DNA of 64,000 bases, taken from positions 1,488,001-1,552,000 of the forward strand of contig JAQFVV010000037.1 in assembly GCA_028023455.1 (NCBI GenBank), in the 5' to 3' direction. Each line of letters opens with the position of its first letter. Within the stretch, counting starts at the first letter, position 1. The notes below the pieces were generated by a model. The model was not told where the DNA came from, did not search any database, and worked only from the letters and a program-made list of their open reading frames with translations. This DNA is from Epiperipatus broadwayi (Eukaryota; Onychophora; Udeonychophora; Euonychophora; Peripatidae). Shown here piece after piece: positions 1 to 10,976 of the stretch. A program made the translations under genes and the position numbers.

Positions 1-530
1 ATGATTGTAATATGATGAAGTTGATATGAGAGAGGTACTGATGAAACCAAAAAAATTGAGAATGTATATCTGCACTATAATGATTCTCCATCCAATTCTA
101 TCTTGCTTAGAATAATGTGATGAAAGACATCAATATACGTAGGGAGGTTAAAGAATTGGCAACATCTAGTATATCTGAAAAGTGATGGTTTACGAAATTC
201 TTGCATAGTGCCAGATGATCTGAGTTTCTGTAATAGTGGATGATTGTGATATAGTGAAGCCGAGATGAATGAAGCATTTATAAAAGCCAAAAAATTGAAA
301 ATATATAGTATAATTTACAAAATAAATGCACAATTTCTATTGTTTATATGTATATATTATTGTTCAGCAATTCTTAGTTATATGCTTATTTTTTAAGTGG
401 AGTCACTCTGATAAATGATGTAGTTTGAAATTATTGAAAAATCGTATGTAATAACAAATCACTTGTAAGATTTTTTTGCTTATCGAGTAAATACAAATTT
501 TTTAAAAAAATTTTTTTACACTTAATATAA
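1..530. other. AT-rich DNA, nothing recognised
   Basis: No coding frame, repeat arm or RNA signature that I can support. The only open frame longer than 70 codons (minus strand, 75-290) has no recognisable motif and sits in AT-rich sequence where frames of that size arise by chance. Confidence 0.6.
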
Positions 531-588
531 TTAAACTTGGAGAGACCTTCATCCTGCAGTGGATTGATAATGGTTTATGATGATGATT
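531..588 (+). mobile_element. RTE-type LINE, 3'-end stub
   Basis: About 58 bp match the 3' end of the well-preserved RTE copy on the minus strand at 41.3 kb. The shared block includes TTAAACTTGGAGAGACC, CTGCAGTGGATTGATAATGG and then TGATGATGAT. In the long copy this block covers the end of the ORF (the [15 protein letters not shown] region) and the simple-repeat tail. The stub is therefore a strongly 5'-truncated insertion ending in the short tandem tail typical of RTE elements. The target-site duplication is not clear. The match was read by eye and is long enough to be convincing. Confidence 0.8.
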
Positions 589-1593
589 ATATATATTCAA
601 CTTTTTATTTGACAATTTTGAACAAAATCTCCATCAGGAAAATAGAGAAATGGTTCCCACATTAACAACATATGAAATGAAAAAGAATTCTTAAATATGC
701 TTGTAGTTGATTTTCCTGAGTTAATTTTAAAAGTAAGCCAACATTATGGATTTGCATATTTATCAGTGAAGCTTATATATAGAATCTCTCCTTCCATCCT
801 ATGAAACTGCCTTTCAAATTTATATTTTAAAATTAGTGATTTTTTTTTATTCCGTACCATACAAATCCTACATTTATTTAAAGCATATATACATAATTAT
901 TTTTTAAATTTATATATACATTATGCAAATTAACAATGTGTTAAAAATAAGAAAGGCTTTTTTTTAACTTATTAAATATGAATGCCAATTTGAATTGGTT
1001 ATATTACGTTAATAATGATTTTTTTTTCTTTGATAATAGAATTTATCATTTTGTTAAATATATTTTATTTTTACAACAGTATGAATAAGTGCATTTAGGC
1101 ACCATCTATTATATTTATTTAATTGAGATAGATGAATATAATAGCTCAATTCTAAAATATGACCTCTGACAACATAGCTTTGCAATGCATTAATTAAATA
1201 ATTGATTATATTTTTACAATCTTCTGGATTTCACAATGTGCTAATGAAATTTTATATTGTCATATAAAATCATTTATATAACATTATTTATCTGCACTAT
1301 TATCATGCTGATTTTAAAATAAATGCCGTTAAATTCTCTATGTATTTTATTATTTCACCTTTAATTTTCGACTATTTTTGCAGACTTTCTCAGATTTATT
1401 TTCAAAATACAGTATAGCTTATTTATTTTAAAATGAGTTTGATAATAATATGCTAATAAATGCTAGTAGTGTCTATAATTGATTGATTATATATCAGTTG
1501 ATTAAACTTTTCTATAAATGATTATATAATTTGAAATTAGCTTTGTGGCATATGATATTTATATGTTTATCTTTCTTATTGCATTGCCAAATC
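589..1593. other. AT-rich DNA, nothing recognised
   Basis: About 1 kb of AT-rich sequence with short T-tracts (for example near 841-848 and 1021-1028). I see no coding, RNA or repeat structure. Confidence 0.5.
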
Positions 1594-1774
1594 CATATAA
1601 TATTAATATTATCTATGTTCTTTATTACTTTTTACAATGCTTTTTTATAACCCACTGTTAACGTATTCGATTGCTCCAGCAATCTTGCTGCTGGAGCAAT
1701 CAAAACCGTCAATAGTAGGTTGTAAAAAAGCATTGTAAAAGGTAATAAAGAACATAGATGATATTAATTATATG
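1594..1774. repeat. Foldback (hairpin) element with near-perfect arms
   Basis: Two inverted arms of about 88 bp (1594-1681 and 1689-1774) are separated by only a few bases. The tip pairs GATTGCTCCAGCA with TGCTGGAGCAATC. The outer part pairs TATGTTCTTTATTAC with GTAATAAAGAACATA. A few mismatches and small indels lie near the middle of the arms. There is no coding capacity. The structure resembles a snapback or MITE-like non-autonomous element, or a fold-back duplication. I did not see the same arm sequence elsewhere in the window, so family membership is unproven. Confidence 0.75.
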
Positions 1775-1967
1775 TATGAGTAAAATATTTTTAAAATGGA
1801 GATTAACACTCTTAATAAAAATTATAGATATAGCTGGATTTTATTAAATTTAAAGTATATATTTAGAGGTTACAGATAAAGGAAATGTAATAATAATGCT
1901 ATCATTCAGACATAAAAATGAAAAATGACTGTTATGAGCAGGTACCTGATAATAAATACTTCCTAAT

Positions 1968-2176
1968 AAAACAGGCAAAACACTATATATATTGTCACAC
2001 ACAGCAAACTAGAGTAATCAATGGATGCCAGAAGGCTTGTGCATAAAATCCCATTCTGGCATCCATTGATTACTCTAGTTTGCTGTGTGTGGCAATATAT
2101 ATATAGTGAGTTTTGCCTGTTTTAACAACAGTTATACACAAGCATAAGAGGAGGTCATGTGATGTTTGTTGACTTA
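1968..2176. mobile_element. Foldback family FB1, copy 1
   Basis: Arms 1968-2033 and 2053-2122 are inverted copies. Both contain ACAGGCAAAAC, the CACACACAGCAAACTAGAG block and AATCAATGGATGCCAGAA. An outer segment continues to about 2176 with AACAGTTATACACAAGCATA and GTCATGTGATGTTTGTTG. The same modules recur at 11.4, 16.9, 17.2, 31.8, 32.2 and 47.3 kb, so this is a dispersed repeat family. It has no open reading frame. It is a non-autonomous foldback or MITE-like element, and its mobilising enzyme cannot be inferred from this window. Confidence 0.8.
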
Positions 2177-2922
2177 AATCCTAATAAAGTGAAATTCTGT
2201 AATATGGGTGTGCATGTGTAATAATAAAAGCCTAATTATCATTTGTAAGAATATTTGATGAATCTTAGGGGGAAATGTTCACTTATTAAGATAAAATCAT
2301 GAGTTATTATTTTCAATGTATCATAATTATGCGTGCATGCTTAAAATGAATATTTGTATTATATGTACATATAATAAAACTTCAATTATCCATCAGGAGA
2401 TAGGATTATTTAGGATAAGCAAATAGATTGAGGAAATTTATTTATGCCTCCGTAAAAACTTAAAATAAAATCCAAATGCTTTTTTTTTCATCAGACTTTA
2501 GTAAATTTTTTTGTACCATCAAACTTCCGAATTTGTCCCCATTATTAAATGCAGATTTATCAAGAGCTAAAGAAATGAAGAGAGACATTGATCAATTTGC
2601 ATAACAATTATTATTGGTATATTGCAATATTCCCCCTCTGTCAGCAAACTAAGGTCATGAGAAAAAGAATAATAAATTTTTACATATATATGTGTAGTAC
2701 TGTGTGAATAAATTCACTTGCCTGACAAATTAATACAAAGTTATAAAAATGACAATTCACTTAATTGATTTTCTGTTTGTCACAAAACTATTTCAAACCT
2801 ATTTATTTTTAAAATGAAATTTTTAAAAAATTAAATTAAACTTATTTTAAAAAATTGAAAATGAAAAATAAAATAATATATCAACAATAACTCACATTAC
2901 CGATTCCTTTCCTTCCAAATAT
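2177..2922. other. AT-rich DNA, nothing recognised
   Basis: No coding or RNA signature. Short homopolymer tracts only. Confidence 0.5.
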
Positions 2923-3084
2923 GTTACTCAGAACTATTTTGCAGGCGGACTCATATACAAGTCATTTTAATAAACTTTTGTCCGACTGAATAAATGGACA
3001 TTGATAAATGAAAAGTAAAATTGTATTTGTACGTTTATTAAAGTGACTCGTTATAAGTCTGCCTATAAAATACTTCTGAGTAAC
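2923..3084. repeat. Imperfect inverted repeat
   Basis: The left arm 2923-2975 begins GTTACTCAGAA and contains GGCGGACTCATATACAAG. The right arm 3032-3084 ends TTCTGAGTAAC. The arms are inverted copies with scattered mismatches, around a spacer of about 56 bp. It is probably a decayed foldback element. No coding capacity. Confidence 0.65.
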
Positions 3085-3112
3085 GTATTTTGAACAAGAG
3101 TGTTCTGCAATG

Positions 3113-3377
3113 ATTACAATTCTAAATATTTAAATAAGTCAATCGTGTTTGAAGTGAAAGTATTCATTCATTTTATATTTAAAATCCAATGCGCATGTGC
3201 AACAGTTTAATGCTATTTGAATATTACAATTCTAAATAAGCATTTATTTTTATAGCGATGTGCTTTATAAATTGTAATACATTAAAGATCAGCCTTTTCA
3301 TTTATTATTAACACTCGTAAAAAGCGTATGCACAATAGCTTGAAAAGGCTGATCTTTAATGTATTACAATTCTAAAT
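3113..3377. repeat. Composite repeat: three direct 15-mers plus a perfect 30-bp inverted repeat
   Basis: The 15-mer ATTACAATTCTAAAT occurs at 3113-3127, 3223-3237 and 3363-3377. Between the second and third lies a perfect 30-bp inverted repeat, 3271-3300 against 3341-3370, with a 40-base loop. The third 15-mer overlaps the end of the right arm. The short direct repeats could be target-site copies flanking successive insertions, or part of the repeat itself. No coding capacity. Confidence 0.7.
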
Positions 3378-3789
3378 ATTGCATATTCAAACAGTAGTAA
3401 AAATTATTTACGTGCTATTAAAACTAGTAATAACAATAAGTAAATGGAATTTGATAGCTATTGATCTAATAGATGTGAATAAATACAAACTATGAACCTC
3501 ATAGTTTAATGATTGTTGAATCTATGGGTACAATAGCAGAATTGCAGGACTTAATAAAGTCACTAATAGATCTATTTTCCTGAATTAAATCTCTGCGTGA
3601 TCGTTTATGATATTTTGTTAAAAGCTGTCTACAAAAAAAATAATCCACATGATAAATTTAAAAAATAAATGTATATGTGCAATTATCTATGTACAATGCT
3701 TGAATTTATTAGTTAGACAAAATTAATATTAAGAAATTTTGCACATCGTTGCAAGATTTTAGAAATCGGCCATTTTTATAATGACACTT

Positions 3790-3862
3790 CTAAGGCTTTT
3801 TGATTCAGAACCTTTAATTCTTGAAGTCACCATTCTACCATTGAGCTAAACTGCACCAAAAA
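3790..3862 (-). tRNA. tRNA-like sequence (pseudo-tRNA or SINE head)
   Basis: Read on the minus strand, TTTAGCTCAATGGTAGAATG resembles an RNA polymerase III A box and D-arm. About 35 bases on, AGGTTCTGAATC resembles a B box with one extra base. It starts with GGTGCAG, which could be an acceptor strand, but I could not pair a clean acceptor stem. I read this as a decayed tRNA or the head of a tRNA-derived SINE, not a working tRNA gene. Confidence 0.45.
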
Positions 3863-3914
3863 ACCATTAAATGGTTACTTATTCAGAAGACCATTCAAGC
3901 ACTAGAAAGGACAG

Positions 3915-3985
3915 ATAGAGTTTCAATTCAGGAACCTCTAGCTCTAAAGTTTGTTACTCTATTATGCTAATTATGCAAGGCATGA
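3915..3985 (-). tRNA. Second tRNA-like sequence next to the first
   Basis: On the minus strand an A-box-like ATTAGCATAATAGAGTAAC is followed by a B-box-like AGAGGTTCCTGAATTGAAAC. It lies about 55 bp from the tRNA-like sequence at 3790-3862, in the same orientation, and the two resemble each other around the B box (GGTTCCTGAAT versus GGTTCTGAAT). A tandem pair of decayed tRNA-derived units is the simplest reading. Confidence 0.4.
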
Positions 3986-3989
3986 ATTT

Positions 3990-4685
3990 TATATTAATAT
4001 CTTTAATCTACTTGCAGTATTTTCCCCATTTCATTAAAAGTGTGATAATTAAATAATTTTCATTTGTTTTAATTCCAGTTCTTTCTGTTTGTAAATATAA
4101 TAACCTCTGACACAAACCTATGGATTATTTGCAAGATTAAAAAAAGCAGCAATTATGTGATGGCCGTTGATGAATGAAGTATAGTTGAAGTTGTATTGTA
4201 TATCCCATGTGAATGTATGTGTATAGCATGAAAATTATAAAATATTTTAAAGTTTATTTAACAATAAGATGTACATAAAATCTGACAAAGTTTCTTTAAT
4301 ATATTTTAATTATGTATTACATGTCATATTGTATTTTAATAAATGTAAAAAGTGTTTAAGGTACAGTTGCTGAGGTAATACTTGTGATTTAATAATGACA
4401 GAACCATGTGTCAGTTATCTTGATTTGGTCATGTAAATTTTCACATAAAATAATTTACACAAATATACCTATAGATTTACTTACCATTAAATTTATTGTT
4501 TTTATCAAAGTGAAAATTTGTTTGTTTTTTATATGCAAAATGCACAACCATGTATAATATTACAGCAAGGATACAGTAAGCAATGGTAAATTCTTTACTA
4601 CCAATAAAATTTATTTGTCAGCATTGAATGTTATCACCTAATTAGTCGACTGCCAAAAAGCAAGTTCAATATTTACTATCAGACT
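3990..4685. other. AT-rich DNA, nothing recognised
   Basis: No supported feature. The sequence is AT-rich with no repeat arms that I could find. Confidence 0.5.
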
Positions 4686-4689
4686 ATAT

Positions 4690-5090
4690 TCACTAGATTT
4701 TGCAATCTTTTTGCTCTATTTTTTAAGTATCCATACATAGCTTCTTCTTTTTTTAAGAATATTAATCAACTTTTCTTAAATTTCTTCTATGTCTTCTACA
4801 ATATCTTCCTACATATCTTTTGTAATTTCTTGTCTTTTATAATTTTTCAATTACTTTTTTTGTTCTTAACTTTTTCAAAAAATAATTCTTTTTTTCATTT
4901 ATTCTACATTTCTAATCTGTACAATTTCTTTATTCCAAATTTACATGTCTAAAGCCTTCAATTTTTCTGTTCAATTTTTCTAATTATCCTTGTTTATTTT
5001 CCATATAAAGCTATACACCAAACAAAACAGCAGTCCTCTTTATTAGGTCTTATTTTAATGATCCATAGAATAGTCTTTTAATGTTATTAA
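4690..5090 (-). pseudogene. LINE reverse-transcriptase C-terminal relic
   Basis: Conceptual minus-strand reading gives broken peptides that fit the region after the RT domain in many LINE proteins. A piece like ALYG...T is followed by KIEQKIEGFRH, which compares with the family pattern ALYGSETWT...KKIEAFEMW. A basic stretch with RINEKK and TKKVIEKL follows. Stops and frameshifts are numerous. The lineage differs from the RTE and CR1-like LINEs elsewhere in the window, as far as these traces allow. Only part of an element is present, with no endonuclease or catalytic YxDD box. Moderate to low confidence because the match is by motif memory over a short decayed region. Confidence 0.4.
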
Positions 5091-5544
5091 ATACCTTTTC
5101 AGCTTCGGTCAACAGAAAGTTTTGACATACGTTAGTTATGGTAAAACTAGTCACAAGTGGAGCATTCGGAATCATATTTACATCTTTATAAGCCTAAATC
5201 ACATGACACTCTTACCTATGCTGTTCAATAAAATCATTTTAAAAATCAAAGTCAACTTTTCCACAAGCACAATAATAAGCAAACTGATGTCTATACTCCA
5301 TGAAATGTGGACTGTGCTATATAACATAAGGATTTCTTGGGGCTTTATAGAATAAATAAAAATCATCAGTCCTGGATATCAGACTCTCATGATCTACTTA
5401 AATACAGAACGTGAGTTTTATAATGATATTCTGATTAGAAAATTTATATGTATATAACAATCTGATTTTTGATAAGTCAAAAATTAATATTTTTTTTAGA
5501 TGTAGAATATCATAAAAATTATACATCTATATTAATAATAATTG
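5091..5544. other. AT-rich DNA, nothing recognised
   Basis: Contains a chance open frame (plus strand, 5122-5355) of 77 codons with no recognisable domain. Confidence 0.45.
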
Positions 5545-7412
5545 AGGCCTTAAAGGAACTGAGCAGGATAAATTCTTCAAATCCATTTCATATATATTTA
5601 TCATTGGAGTTGCAATTATTATGTAAATATTTATATGGTAAATAAACATGAATGTGCTATTTACCAACTGCTTCAGCTATTGTGGTTTATTGGCTTTTTA
5701 TCTCTAAGTCTAAAATCAAGAAATGCTATGTTTTTTCCTTCTTATAGATTTTAAATGAGACATTGATTGGAAGATAGACTGAATGGATATGAGAATATTT
5801 ACTTCTTTAATGACAAAAAATTTACAACTCTCATTTCTTGGAAATTAATATAATTTATTGTATGAGGCAATGCTTGGCTTGTACTAAGAATCTGTTTGCA
5901 GACATGGACTGCCATTCAATGACCATATTTGCTACTTACAATTGTAGAAAGAAAACTATGAATTAAAAAAAAGTACTGACTAATATTAAATAGGTCATTG
6001 TTGAACTTTATGAAGTTAGAAATGGAACATTATTGAATTTTATATAAAAATGGGATATTGCTCAAATTTTTTGAAGTTAGAAGAAAAGGTGATAAGCATA
6101 TACTTTACTATAAAAGCATAAATATTAGAAGTACATAGAGAATGTAATTCATTGCAAATAGAAAATGAAACAATATTGTAAAAATTAATGGTATGTCCGA
6201 GTGGCAAGATTAGTTATTGAACTTAATAGAAAATACCAAATGCAGATAATTTAAGCTTATGTTCCAACAAATTTTCATTGTGATGAAATAGAAGACAATT
6301 TATATATAAATATACAAAATGTTTTCAGTCAGATCAAACAATATTTTAAAATTTTAATGCTAGAATTTAAAAATGATTGAAGGTTTTATGGTAAATTTGA
6401 TTATGGAGACAAAAAAAGTGAAAATTGTGTGTGTGTATGTTTTTTTTTTTTTTGAGGGGATGGAAGCTTATAAATGTCTTTTTTTTTTTTTTTGAGAAAA
6501 ATCAAATGTCTAAATGATCAGCAGAATTTGATTAATAGAAAAAATGTATTTCAAGATTATAACATGAATTAAGTGCAGGTAATGATTACTGAGATATAAG
6601 ATGCAAAGCTAGAGAACCAAAACTATTAAGAAAGATGGTACTAAAACATGTCATCCCTAATTTTCAGAAATACTCCAATGAATTTGAATTAGAATGTGAA
6701 AATCATTTTAAAATAAAAACAGACTTTGAAAAAGCTCAGACGTAAATGAGATGAATAAAACAATAATGTCTATATAGATAATGGGTATAAAAAATGCTGA
6801 GACTAAGTAATAAATAAAACACATATGAAAATATTATAAAATGATAAATTAAAAGAACAAAAGTTGCTTTGAGAACAATGTCAAAAGTTGGCACTATAGT
6901 AATAAATTTTGTGAAGTATGTGAAAGAATTTTATTAAAAACTATTAACAATTTTAAAAACATGAAGCAAAGTAGCTTCTGCAATATCTTTCAAAAATCCA
7001 AGTATTTTAAGTGAGACATGCGATACAATCTATGAGGAATGGAAATGCTTCAGATAATGGAATTATTATATAAATATTTTTTAAAAAAGCAGATGAGAAA
7101 ATAAAAAAATGTTGACAAAACTATATAACAAATCTCTAAATGATAAAAGTATACTAGATAATTGTAAGAAAAGAAAGATATTAAAAATCCCAAACATCAA
7201 TTTTCTATCGCTTCTAGGTTTTTAATAAGATCATTACAAATCATCTGCAGAGGACTTTGGATTTGTACCAATCAAAAAAGTAATCTGGATTTGAAAGTGA
7301 TTCCAGCACAATAGATTATTTTCAAGTCAGAAAAGAAGTAATAAATAGGACCAAAGAATATGAATTGTCCTTTCGCATTGGATTTATAGTTTCTAAAAAG
7401 ACATGTGATTTA
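5545..7412 (+). mobile_element. RTE-type LINE, heavily decayed copy
   Basis: The sequence is collinear with the RTE copies at 21.9 kb and 41.3-44.5 kb. It begins at the same 5' boundary as the 21.9-kb copy (AAGGAACTGAGCAGG here, AAGGAACCAAGCAGG there). It keeps the 5' leader (GTTTATTGGCTTTTTA), then traces of the endonuclease (ACTTACAATTGTAG for TYNC; CTTTATGAAGTTAGAA for LCEVR) and of the linker. It fades out where the RT should read NEYELSF.F...VDYEKAFD (near 7350-7410). Two T-tracts (about 6440 and 6480) occupy the place where the other copies also have a homopolymer run. Indels and stops are dense and no frame longer than a few dozen codons survives. This is a dead element. Confidence 0.75.
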
Positions 7413-9989
7413 GTAAGCAGTTTGGGAGCGATTCAGTCCAGGATCTATTGCTCAGGAATTCATAAGTTTGAATACTGTTAGTGACACAGCTCAAATCATG
7501 GTCAATAGATCTTGAATTGTCGATTCTGCCATTATATCAGTATACGAAACATGTTCAAATATATATATACTGTCTATACAATATTAAATAAAAGTGTGCA
7601 AACATTAAAATTTTTCTGATTATTTTAAATTTGTTCAATAACTTATTAAATAAAACTTCTTGCATCACAAAATATGAAATCAAAACTAATATCTTCATAT
7701 AAAGACAAAATACTAACAATATAAAATAATGATCCATCGTGTTTATGTACAATTAATATCTCTCTTTTTCAGTGATTACTGTTATTTACATACCTTGAAC
7801 AAAAATAATACATTATTGCTCAGTTCATAAAAAGTTTGAAAATTGAAATTGATAGCAGGGTTATGACTGACTTTGAAGTCCAGAATTTTCCACTCTACCA
7901 ATACACATTAATTGACCTTATACCTTTGATGTCATTCATTACATTTTTTAATGGGTGATGAATATGCTTAGTGAGACTTGATCTTTAGTGGTCTGTTGGT
8001 ATTTCTGGCACAACATACTCTCAATCTTCCAAACCTGATTTTCCCATTTTGGAGCATAGCTGCTTCACTTCAAAACACCTGTTCAAAGTTGACCTTAGAC
8101 TAAATTATGAATCCATTCTGACCAAGATCTCTGCTTACTTTTAATAAATACTATCCCAAAATGGAGTGTTTCACCAATTAATAATCCAACTCTTTAATCT
8201 TTGTATTGTCAGCCTTTTCTACAGGTAGTATCATGTCTCTGGGAATGCTTTATTAATTCCTTTGTAGCTAATTTCTATATTCATCTTTATTGACATTAAT
8301 AATACTGAGAATATTAATGTTGATAAGATTATATTGCACGATTATTCAGTATCTCTATAACTTTTTATAATAGTTTTATGGAAGTATTTTGTGAACTAAA
8401 ATCAGTCTCTTTTCTGAAGGTTCATTCAATAATCTCTTAAAATGATCTAAGAATTGTCTTGAGAAATGGATTAGTTAGACTCAAAACAGCTATTTTTTTC
8501 TATACCCAATATTCCAAATGCTATCATAGTCTCAACAACTGATTTAGAACTATCTAATTTTATAGCTTTGACTTATGGAATGGCAAGCAAACAAGCTATA
8601 AACAACATAATCAGGCCTGTCAATAGTGCAGCAGGTGCAATGCACCTAGGCTACATGCTTATTTCTCGTACTTACAGAATACATAACAAAGTGCAAGGTA
8701 CATAATATTTCACAAAGGATCCAATAAATAAAACAATACGCCTATATTTTTGCAATTCCACTGAATTTATTCTTTATATTAACAGCAGGTATCATGTTAC
8801 AAGCACACACAAAAAAATGTTCATAGAATTCAACTAATCAGCATTATTGATTTTGGCATGCATGAAATAATTAACAAACTAAGATAAGGTGTGACATATG
8901 GAATAGCTTTATGGCTGCAAGAGAAGCGCAGCTGCACAGGATAATGTGATTGTTTTGTGTAATTTAATATTTATAGAAATTTGCAGTTACTGATATTTTA
9001 GATATCACTATGTTACTTTTTTTTTTTTTGACTCTTATGAAACCAAACTAAATGTCTATTTGAATCTGATTACATAATTTTACAATCAGTGTAAATCCCC
9101 AGGATTCCCAACAGCTTGTCACTAGTATTGTGTAATAATAAAAATTAAGTACTTTTTTTGATGATTCAGTGAGATAAACATTTTTAATATTAATAGAGTC
9201 CATAATGTCCATGACAAGAAAATATCTTTCTTGGTGTCAAAAAAGAAATGTGCAGAAAAGAAAAAACAAACTCAAAAAATCACAAGTAGAACTGCTGTCA
9301 TGGCTACAAAATAAATCTAACAATTAAATTGCTTGGACTTTGACAGAAAAATGTAAATAAACTACACAAATTTGCGACCAAAATGTAGAACTATGGAAAA
9401 ATTATTGAACTGCCTGAAGAAGCATGTGTTGTTATAAAAGTATTAGGAACATCAAATAATGATGTACACTATGAAAATCAAAATTTTAGTGCTAATGACT
9501 AATGGTGGTGATCCAGATTTGTAGCAAATGTTATAAGTGATAAATTTAGCTTATTGGGTGTCAAAATAACCAAGATTCTTTAAAAATGCTGATGGTAGAT
9601 CATTTTCACATCTTAATATGTTTATAAATGTCAAATGCTGAAACCTATTCTCACAGCTGATTAATATACTCAAAATCTCAAGACTTGCTTATTATTTTCC
9701 AAAACAATATCAATCCACATCTTTTATAGATGGTTTTAATACGTAGAGAAAATTATCATCTGTAATTCAAGATCATGAGGTTTCTGTTTATCATTTTAAT
9801 TATTTTATTGCTTGGTAAGAATTATTAAAACAAATTTAAAAAATCAAGTCATAAATCACATGACTTAACTTTAATAAGCTTGTATTACAAATATAATATA
9901 ATGAGTGTGCTAATAGCTCCAAACTAGCTTTTCTGATAAATACCACAAGAGAAAGCATTTAAAATCTATCTAAAATTATCCCTATTCCC
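7413..9989. other. AT-rich DNA with no supported feature
   Basis: About 2.6 kb. Parts around 8030-8130, 8590-8700 and 9220-9560 are a little less AT-rich and could be transposon relics, but no frame or motif is convincing. A possible A/B-box pair on the minus strand around 7860-7920 is too weak to call. The minus-strand frame at 7555-7752 is hydrophobic only because it is AT-rich. Confidence 0.4.
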
Positions 9990-10195
9990 AAATCGGTTTT
10001 GAGCTAACGGCTCTCATCAGTGAGGTGCTAGGATATTCAGACCGAGATCTAAAATACCTACTCAAACACACCATTTATCTAATACTTAACTATTAAGTAG
10101 AAAATCTGAAATTTTCAGACATCTATATGTCTTCAAATCCAGCTATCTAAGCTATATGGGTCTGAATAATTTTCAGCTATACCGTATACTAATAG
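9990..10195 (-). mobile_element. FB1-related repeat with a hammerhead-like core
   Basis: This is a diverged relative of the inner part of the 31.8-kb and 47.3-kb FB1 copies. The shared order of blocks is CATCAGTGAGG, then a GATCT-type block, then a block ending TATATGGGTCTGAA. Read on the minus strand, 10045-9993 can fold like a hammerhead ribozyme. Stem III is TCGGT/ACCGA, followed by C at the cleavage position. Stem I is TGA/TCA, the core is CTGATGA, and stem II is GAGC-CGTTA-GCTC. The core then reads AAAAC where GAAAC is required. The single G-to-A change would be expected to inactivate the ribozyme. Confidence 0.5.
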
Positions 10196-10976
10196 CCTTA
10201 GCAATATAACATTGCCAAAACCTTAAAAGGAAAACTATAATAGTAAAACAAATTAATATAAATAAATGAAATTTCTTAAATTACTATTCCAAAGAATTGT
10301 AGAAGTGATTTTGTTTTTATCAAATGATCTGCCATTTTTAGGTTCTCTTGAAACAGGAGCACTGAATAATGGGAAAAAAAATTTAATTATTAAGTAAATA
10401 CGACCCTGTGCTAATAAATTGTATAAATAGAAATAAAAATTCAAAAGAAGTAATTATGCACTATTTGACACATAGTTCACAAGAGGAATTTACGGCTACT
10501 TTAGGTAATGAAATGATAAAATTAAAGATAATATAAACAGCCACATATTACAGTATCCAAATGGATTGTACTCCTGGGGTTTTTCACACATAAAACAAAT
10601 GTCAATAATTATTAGATATCCAAATTATGTACACAAAAAAATAATCATTTATAGGATTTATTGGAGTAACTGCTACAACTGACAAAGGACTAGCAAATAT
10701 AGTTTTTAAAAAGACAAATGAGCTTGGACAAGCATATTATAATGGCAGCAATAAAGGGAAAATATAAAGATGTACAATCCAGAATAAATAATTTAAACTC
10801 GTGCAATTTATGTGCTTAACTTGTCACATTTCTTTAATTTGATAATTTATGATGCTGCTTCAATTTCTAGCAGTGGGGAATATTGCAACACCTATACTGT
10901 TTATAGTATTTAAATATTATGCTTAAATGATTGTGTGATACTCATTGGGAAACTAAATTACATTTAATTAAAGCAA
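10196..10976. other. AT-rich flank of the LTR element
   Basis: No supported feature. The minus-strand frame at 10253-10444 has no recognisable domain. Confidence 0.45.

Noticed and set aside
7860-7920. tRNA-like sequence on the minus strand
   Set aside because: The B-box match is too poor and no stems could be formed.
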